DNA of 64,000 bases, taken from positions 1-64,000 of the forward strand of contig WGMW01000026.1 in the NCBI GenBank assembly GCA_016124845.1, read 5' to 3'. Below are positions 56,677 to 64,000 of the stretch, in pieces. Every line of letters starts with the position of its first letter. The first letter of the stretch is position 1. Under the pieces are notes generated by a model, which worked only from the letters and a program-made list of their open reading frames with translations, was not told where the DNA came from and did not search any database. This DNA comes from Flavobacteriales bacterium (GTDB lineage Bacteria > Bacteroidota > Bacteroidia > UBA10329). The position numbers and the translations under genes are program-made.

Positions 56677-57525
56677 ATGAAGACGCTAAGATCAATTTCA
56701 ACAACAGCGATGATCGCGGCAGTTCTGTTTGCCTTTTCATCGTGCGAGAAAGAAGACATGAACCCAGACCCTGACGGTCCTGCGGCAGGCTCGTTTGCAG
56801 TAAAGATGACCGATGCGCCAGGCGATTATGACGCCTTGGATGTGGAGATCACCAACGTAGAGGCCTACTTGGAAGGTTCTGGTTGGATCTCGTTGAACAA
56901 CGAGGTGCAGGCCGTAAGTGTGCTGGACCTGACAAACGGTGCTGAAACCCAATTGGCCTACCAAGGAGATGCGGACGCAGGCGTTTATTCCAAAGTCCGA
57001 ATCACCTTCGGCAACGACAATTCCCTGTCGTTTGACAGTGGCACCGATCTGGGTTTCGACCTCGGTGGTATGACCGGAGGTGCCAACGCCACCATCGACC
57101 TCAACTGGGCCAATTCTGGTTCACATCAGGTCATCATCGACATTGACAAGGAAGTTTCTGCCGATGTGGGTGCTGAAATCCTGCTCGATTTCCACGTAAT
57201 GGAATCGGTTATCCAGAACGGACAGCAGTTCGTGCTCAACCCGACCATCTCACTTATCGAAGATGCCTCTACAGGCGTACACGGTAAGATAGAAGGTGCC
57301 GAGAGCGCGGCCGTACAGGTGACCGATGGCAACAACAGTTTCAGCAGTTACACCGATGCTTCGGGTCAGTTTCTGGTGCGCGGCATGCAAGATGGCACGT
57401 ACACCGTAACGCTGATGCCAAGCCAGCAGGGACATGGGATGCTGGACCACTTGCAGGATCAGACCATTGAAGGTGTGGTCGTGGCGCAAGGTCGCATCAC
57501 GCAAATGGGCACCATCCAGTTCTAA
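56677..57525 (+). CDS. DUF4382 lipoprotein with carboxypeptidase-regulatory-like domain
   Basis: This 282-aa protein has a lipobox ending at Cys 23 (VLFAFSSC). DUF4382 (about 38-190: SFAVKMTDAPGDYDALDVEI, VLDLTNGAETQLA, GVYSKVRITFG) is followed by a short carboxypeptidase-regulatory-like beta-sandwich (HGKIEGAESAAVQV, SSYTDASGQFLVRGMQDGTY). It is a cell-surface or periplasmic lipoprotein of unknown ligand. It lies downstream of a sigma-54-like promoter and upstream of the signalling operon, separated by a hairpin at 57540-57566. Confidence 0.9.
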   Translation: MKTLRSISTTAMIAAVLFAFSSCEKEDMNPDPDGPAAGSFAVKMTDAPGDYDALDVEITNVEAYLEGSGWISLNNEVQAVSVLDLTNGAETQLAYQGDADAGVYSKVRITFGNDNSLSFDSGTDLGFDLGGMTGGANATIDLNWANSGSHQVIIDIDKEVSADVGAEILLDFHVMESVIQNGQQFVLNPTISLIEDASTGVHGKIEGAESAAVQVTDGNNSFSSYTDASGQFLVRGMQDGTYTVTLMPSQQGHGMLDHLQDQTIEGVVVAQGRITQMGTIQF

Positions 57526-57539
57526 ACTTAGGTTAGACT

Positions 57540-57566
57540 CGGGGAAGGAGTTCCGACTCCTTCCTC
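57540..57566 (+). terminator. Hairpin between DUF4382 gene and response regulator
   Basis: GGGGAAGGAGT and ACTCCTTCCTC form a nine-base stem with a short TCCG-type loop. No T-run follows, so it may only partly terminate or may protect or process the mRNA, allowing read-through into the signalling genes. Confidence 0.55.
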
Positions 57567-57605
57567 GATCTTCCATGTTCACATACATCATCCAAACAGA
57601 ATACG

Positions 57606-58027
57606 ATGAAAACAGAAAACCACAACATCCGAATAGTCGTGCTTGACGACAGCGACTTTTACAATCGTTTGCTCACACGGCAGCTTCAGAGCTACACGCG
57701 TGCCATTGCACAGGCCACCGATTTCAGGTTCGATATCGAATCGTATGTGCATGCCGATGACTGCATCCGCAATCTCAAATCAGACACGGACATTGCCTTC
57801 CTCGATTATTATCTCGGTAACGGGATAACGGCCCAGGATGTGATCCGCGAGATCCGAAGAAACTGCAACAAGTGCAAAGTGGTGGTCGTTTCCAAAACAC
57901 GGAATGCCTTTACCGAAGGGAAAAGTCTGGAGCAGGGCGCTTCGGCATTTCTTTACAAATTGGACAGATACACCTTGCAGAAATCCTGCTTTTTTGTGGA
58001 TGAACTGGTGGAAGACCTCTTCCATTG

Positions 58028-58028
<1 letters not shown>
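57606..58028 (+). CDS. Stand-alone receiver-domain response regulator
   Basis: This 140-aa protein is a single REC domain: acidic pocket VVLDDSD (Asp 14-15), phosphoacceptor Asp 67 in IAFLDYYLG, Ser 96 in VVVVSKT and Lys 118 in AFLYKLD. There is no output domain, so it should act by phospho-relay or by protein contact with the adjacent kinase. The stop overlaps the next ATG (TGATG). Confidence 0.9.
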
Positions 58029-60390
<2,362 letters not shown>

Positions 60391-60394
<4 letters not shown>

Positions 60395-61743
60395 GCGAGA
60401 AGCCGTTTACGATCTTTGTGGTGGAGGATGATGAGTGGTACAATAAACTGCTGGTTCACAACCTGTCGTTGAACCCCGATTTTGTGGTCAGGTCGTTCAC
60501 TTCGGGCAAGGAAGTTCTTGATGCGCTTTCCGAAAACCCAGATGTGATCACGGTGGATTATCGCCTGCCCGACATGGACGGTGAAACGCTTCTCAAACGC
60601 ATCAAAGACCGCAACCCGAACATTGAAGTGGTGGTCATTTCTGAGCAGGAACAGATCGAGACCGCAGTTGAGCTGCTGAAGTCTGGTGCGTACGATTATC
60701 TGGTGAAGGCCAAAGACATCCGCGACCGCTTGCTGAACTGCGTAAACAACATCCGCCAAAATGCGGGATTGAAAGAACGCATCATCACCCTGCAACAGGA
60801 GGTGCAGGGCAAGTACAGCTTCGAGAAGACCATTGTTGGCAACAGCCCCGCGCTGAAAAAGGTGTTCGGGCTGATGGAAAAGGCCATCACCAACAACATT
60901 ACGGTTACCATTACGGGCGAAACGGGAACGGGAAAGGAAGTGGTGGCGAAGGCCATTCATTACAACTCATCGCGCAAGGACAAGCCGTTCGTTCCAGTAA
61001 ACATGGCGGCCATTCCTGCCGAGTTGATCGAGAGCGAACTCTTCGGACATGAGAAAGGCGCGTTCACAGGTGCCGCTTCGCGCAGAAAAGGAAAGTTTGA
61101 AGAGGCCGATGGCGGAACGCTTTTCTTGGATGAGATCGGGGAAATGGACATGAGTTTTCAAGCCAAGTTGCTGCGTGCCTTACAGGAAAAGGAAGTGGTG
61201 AGAATTGGAAGCAACACACCTGTGAAAACCGATTGCCGCATTATCGTGGCCACCAATCGCAACCTTCAGGAAGAAGTGAAAAAGGGCAACTTCCGCGAAG
61301 ATCTTTACTACCGCCTTTTCGGACTGCCGATCCATTTGCCGCCTCTGCGCGAGCGCGAAAAAGACGTGCTCATTCTCTCCAAGTTCTTCATGGAACGCTT
61401 TTGCAAGGAAAATCAGATGGAGACAAAATCACTTTCTGAAGACGCCAAGCAAAAGCTGTTGGGTTATCTGTGGCCAGGAAACATCCGCGAATTGAAATCC
61501 ATTGTGGAACTGGCGGTTGTGATGGCTTCTGGAGATGAGATCCAGGCCAACGACATCACGCTCAGTACTTCGGATGCGCTGCCCGATGTGCTGACGCAGG
61601 ACATGACCATGCGGGAATACAACCGCAGGATCGTTGCCATTTACATGCAGCGTTGCCATAACGACACCGCTCTGGTGGCCGAAAAACTCGGCATTGGCCA
61701 AACCACCGTTTACCGTTTTCTGAAAGAGATTGAGGAAAAATGA
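60391..61743 (+). CDS. Sigma-54-dependent response regulator (NtrC family)
   Basis: This 450-aa protein has REC (1-120; acidic VVEDDE, phosphoacceptor Asp 56 in VITVDYRLPDMDG, Lys in GAYDYLVKAK). The AAA+ domain (about 140-375) has Walker A GETGTGKE near 175, the sigma-54 contact loop GAFTGA near 223, Walker B GTLFLDEIGE and RLFGLPIHLPPLRER. A Fis-type HTH (about 405-450: NDTALVAEKLGIGQTTVYRF) completes it. It activates RNA polymerase-sigma-54 from distant enhancers. Candidate sites flank this locus. It overlaps both neighbours by 4 nt (ATGA). Confidence 0.96.
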
Positions 61744-62534
61744 AATATGATGTTGAACCATTTATAAGGGTTCAAATGCCCAGCTTTATTAAGCTAATCG
61801 GTAGTCAGCCAATTTCTTGGACTAGAGCAAATCGTCTTTTATATAATTCTGTTGAACGGTCTAGAAAGCGAATCAAGAGTGAAGGTCAAGGATTCATTCA
61901 AGACGCAACATTCTACTCGGTCCTGGTAGGCAAGTTCCGTGGTGATGGTAAATCAGTTGCCTTGTTTGATTATTTCAATCGTTTGTTTTCCAACCTGAAT
62001 TCAATATTGTCCGATGAAGAAAAGAAGCAAATTCAGTCTACTGTTTCAAAGATTTTAACTGAATTGAGCAGGAACTATTTGAATTACATTGGAGAGTTAT
62101 CGGTTCTCTACTGGTTTAAGTCATCAGAACAATTTGAACTCTGTAAGGTTGAAGGAATCGTAAGCGCCAAGGAGAGTAACCAATCGGTGGATTTTCTTCT
62201 CCGCAAAATTAATAGTGATGAATTTGTTACTGTTGAAGTGCTCAATTTGCACTTGGAGTTGACGGGGTTTGAGAATATAGGTCATCTCAGATACTGGCTT
62301 AATTCAAAGTATTGCAAAAAGAAGGAAGAAAAGTCCATTAGCTTAAATTCGAATATAATGCTTCAGCCAGTCGTTTGGGTAAATTCGGTGAAGCAGCTTG
62401 AGACTTTGAAAACGCTTTACGCGGATATGAATTTTATCAACGAGAGTGTAAATATTCCAATGGTCTATATGTTCTCTCGGAATGATTCAGGAGAATTTGA
62501 ACATTACTTCGGCCCAGTAGATACTATCCTTTAA
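61740..62534 (+). CDS. Orphan AT-rich hypothetical protein (264 aa)
   Basis: There is no signal peptide, membrane helix or recognised domain. Segments such as NQSVDFLLRKINSDEFVTVE and VLNLHLELTGFENIGHLRYW with mixed alpha/beta character (VDF...VEVLN) loosely recall restriction-endonuclease-like folds, but a catalytic motif is not convincing. It is visibly more AT-rich, with different codon choices (many AAT, TTT, ATA), than the genes before and after it, yet it is coupled to the NtrC gene by an ATGA overlap. Likely acquired; function unknown. Confidence 0.7.
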   Translation: MKYDVEPFIRVQMPSFIKLIGSQPISWTRANRLLYNSVERSRKRIKSEGQGFIQDATFYSVLVGKFRGDGKSVALFDYFNRLFSNLNSILSDEEKKQIQSTVSKILTELSRNYLNYIGELSVLYWFKSSEQFELCKVEGIVSAKESNQSVDFLLRKINSDEFVTVEVLNLHLELTGFENIGHLRYWLNSKYCKKKEEKSISLNSNIMLQPVVWVNSVKQLETLKTLYADMNFINESVNIPMVYMFSRNDSGEFEHYFGPVDTIL

Positions 62535-62572
62535 TAGCTCCTGGCTATTTACCTATCCATTCTGAAACCCAC

Positions 62573-62589
62573 TTTTTCATTTTGAAAAT
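62573..62589. promoter_or_regulatory. Enhancer-like dyad TTTTCA-TTT-TGAAAA
   Basis: The same dyad as at 56499-56515 (TTTTCATTTTGAAAAT in both, followed within a few bases by GCACAC). It lies about 75 nt upstream of the -24 GG of the sigma-54-type promoter at 62655. Confidence 0.55.
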
Positions 62590-62654
62590 GGCACACCTGT
62601 AGGCGAAAATTCTAACTGACTGATTCTCAGTTGAAAAACATTTTTCTGGCACGC

Positions 62655-62670
62655 TGGCGTGTGGTTTGCA
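62655..62670 (+). promoter_or_regulatory. Sigma-54 promoter candidate (TGGCGTGTGGTTTGCA)
   Basis: TGGC-N7-TTGCA, with exact GG-N10-GC spacing and a full -12 TTGCA. Transcription would start near 62681, 23 nt before the 122-aa gene. It is the best of the three candidate sites. Confidence 0.75.
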
Positions 62671-62703
62671 AATACAGGAGCAACCACAGATCAACAAGAA
62701 ATA

Positions 62704-63072
62704 ATGAAAGGAAAAACAAAGATCAGAATCATGTTAAGCGTTTCGGAACAGAAATACAGCCATAACTTTTTAGACTGGATAAAGAATGTGCAAGCAAACG
62801 GATTGACAGCGCTTGAATTGGATGTCCAGAACTGTGAAACCGCTGCCGACTGCCTGAAATTACTGACCGAAGATGCACACCTGATACTGATGAACTTCTC
62901 GGAGTTGATGAGCAACGAAGAGAAACTGGTGATCGGTAAGATCAGAGAATTCTGCCAGCGGCACCAGATCATCAATGTAAAATCGGAAAAAGAACTTCAG
63001 TTGGCGCTGGGAATGATGCAGAAAGGATTCTGGGATTACATCAGACCCGAAGAAAAACAACTGAGAGCATAA
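62704..63072 (+). CDS. Small receiver-like protein (possible pseudo-receiver, 122 aa)
   Basis: Start is ATG 62704 (MKGKTKIRIMLSVSEQKYSH). The order of predicted elements follows a REC fold: IRIMLSV, a helix, LTALELDV, a helix, HLILMNFSEL, a helix, and a final QLALGMMQKGFWDYIRPEEK that echoes GAYDYLVKAK of the NtrC receiver. The phosphoacceptor position would be Asn instead of Asp and the acidic pocket is missing, so it should not be phosphorylated. Family membership is inferred from pattern only. It lies under a sigma-54 promoter. Confidence 0.6.
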   Translation: MKGKTKIRIMLSVSEQKYSHNFLDWIKNVQANGLTALELDVQNCETAADCLKLLTEDAHLILMNFSELMSNEEKLVIGKIREFCQRHQIINVKSEKELQLALGMMQKGFWDYIRPEEKQLRA

Positions 63073-63093
63073 CCAAAAAGAGTAAGAACCCGC

Positions 63094-63109
63094 TGGCCCA
63101 CGGCTGGCA
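63094..63109 (+). promoter_or_regulatory. Weaker sigma-54-type site (TGGCCCACGGCTGGCA)
   Basis: GG-N10-GC spacing is kept, but both elements deviate from consensus. Transcription would start near 63120, only a few bases before the ATG at 63125, so it may be fortuitous. Confidence 0.3.
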
Positions 63110-63124
63110 CAAAACACAAAAGTC

Positions 63125-64000
63125 ATGGAAACGAAAGCAAAAAACAGTTCAAGCGCAGCTAAGAATGTTGCCATTGCACTTTTCGGAGTTGCTACGCTGG
63201 CCGCAGGATATTATGCCTACGATCAGTACAACAAGAACACCGAACTCAACGAACAACTGGTGGAAATGCAGACCAAGCTCGATTACAACGCCTTGGAGGC
63301 ACAATACGCCAACGAGCAATTTGCAGAGATCGAGTCCAATCTGGCCTCCATTCGCGAGAAGGAAGGTTACGTGTTGAATAACCTGAACACTGGCGAGTTC
63401 CAAGGCGATGCAAGCCCAGAGGAGCGCATCAGAATGGAGATCGATGCGATAGAGCATCTCATTGGAGAGAACAACAATCTGATCGATGGTCTGAAAGGCC
63501 AGATCGGTGAGAAGGACAGCCGACTGAAAAAATACAAGCATTCGGTTGCCAACTTGGAGAAACGCGTTGCCGAGTACAAGTCAAAAACAGACGAGTTGGT
63601 AGCACATGCCGAACAGTTGAAGCAGGATCTTGCGTCTGCCAAGGATGAGAATCAGGATATAACCAAAGAGCTGGCACAGAAGGAATTTGTGGTGGCGATG
63701 CAGACCCAACAGATCAATTACGAGGAAGAGCAGAGACGAACCGCATACTATGCGGTCGGAACCTTCAAAGAGCTGAAAGAAAGCGATGTGGTTGAGAAAG
63801 AAGGCGGTTTCCTTGGAATTGCCTCGGCCAAAACCATCAAAGACGACTTCAACCAGAAACGTTTCAACAGAATTGACATGTATGACGACACCACCATCCC
63901 CGTTTTCGGGAAAGATGCCGAGCTGGTTTCGAACCACAGTACAGACAGCTACGACATGGTCGAAGACCAGAACGGTGAGGTGAAATGGCTACAGATCAAA
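63125..64000 (+). CDS. Membrane-anchored coiled-coil protein (3' end beyond window)
   Basis: The frame is open from ATG 63125 (METKAKNSSSAAKNVAIALF) to the window end, 292 codons. One N-terminal membrane segment (about residues 14-32, VAIALFGVATLAAGYYAY) is followed by about 170 residues of heptad-rich coiled coil (RIRMEIDAIEHLIGENNNLI, KKYKHSVANLEKRVAEYKSK), then a globular end beginning RRTAYYAVGTFKELKESDVV. Such proteins act as envelope tethers or scaffolds; the exact role is unknown. It is 52 nt after the receiver-like gene and probably in the same transcript. Confidence 0.85.
   Translation, partial: METKAKNSSSAAKNVAIALFGVATLAAGYYAYDQYNKNTELNEQLVEMQTKLDYNALEAQYANEQFAEIESNLASIREKEGYVLNNLNTGEFQGDASPEERIRMEIDAIEHLIGENNNLIDGLKGQIGEKDSRLKKYKHSVANLEKRVAEYKSKTDELVAHAEQLKQDLASAKDENQDITKELAQKEFVVAMQTQQINYEEEQRRTAYYAVGTFKELKESDVVEKEGGFLGIASAKTIKDDFNQKRFNRIDMYDDTTIPVFGKDAELVSNHSTDSYDMVEDQNGEVKWLQIK

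Noticed and set aside
63094-63109. Third sigma-54 promoter as a firm call
   Set aside because: Spacing is right, but both boxes deviate and the predicted start is almost at the ATG, with no dyad upstream. Listed only as a weak feature.

Overview
The window comes from a Bacteroidota chromosome, most likely Flavobacteriia or a close relative. Three secreted proteins end in type IX secretion (T9SS) type A sorting domains. Other phylum-typical signs are SusC-free outer-membrane barrel proteins with short signal peptides, DUF4382 and DUF6702 proteins, a serC-serA-DUF1015 cluster, and tail-fibre-like proteins with a shared N-terminal domain. No rRNA, tRNA, CRISPR array or prophage was seen. Only the first 22 codons of an IS1595-like transposase are visible, at the left edge. 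Layout: (1) 1-5.5 kb: IS fragment, urocanate hydratase, two outer-membrane proteins, a kinase-like protein and a ParE-type toxin-antitoxin pair. (2) 5.5-15 kb: pheT, a small helix-turn-helix protein followed by an odd 42-bp repeat array, tsaC/sua5, recG, a Spy-like periplasmic protein, an NTF2-like protein, pirin and two small genes. (3) 15-25 kb, minus strand: a complete histidine operon (hisG-D-C-B-H-A-F-IE), headed by a 17-residue leader peptide with five consecutive His codons and a strong terminator (an attenuator), and followed by an epimerase, an M19 dipeptidase and an OsmC protein. (4) 25-28 kb: fatty acid desaturase and a T9SS cargo protein. (5) 28.5-52.4 kb: a surface-protein island with three collagen-like / tail-fibre-like proteins (2521, 810 and 2874 aa), two YHYH-domain proteins, a DUF6702-like protein and a small T9SS protein. 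(6) 52.5-56.3 kb: DUF1015, serA, serC and a 48-aa zinc-ribbon protein. (7) 56.6-64 kb: a DUF4382 lipoprotein, then an overlapping signalling operon (lone receiver, hybrid kinase with Hpt, NtrC-type sigma-54 activator, AT-rich orphan), then a receiver-like small protein and a membrane-anchored coiled-coil protein running off the window. Three observations stand out. First, a two-hairpin palindromic repeat family lies inside three conserved enzymes (twice in hutU, once each in pheT and hisH). All four copies are in the same orientation and the same reading frame, so the enzymes carry inserted peptides of the type NDLPxxLLSKEG...RxSSPP; this resembles the Rickettsia palindromic elements. Second, the his leader attenuator is complete and readable. 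Third, the signalling locus is flanked by sigma-54-type promoters, and each of the two better ones has a dyad (TTTTCA-TTT-TGAAAA) 75-110 bp upstream, which looks like a self-contained NtrC-family circuit. The giant collagen-like proteins look like modular, recombining fibres with interchangeable tips: a phage tail-collar domain, an S74 chaperone, or a G2-like C-terminus.
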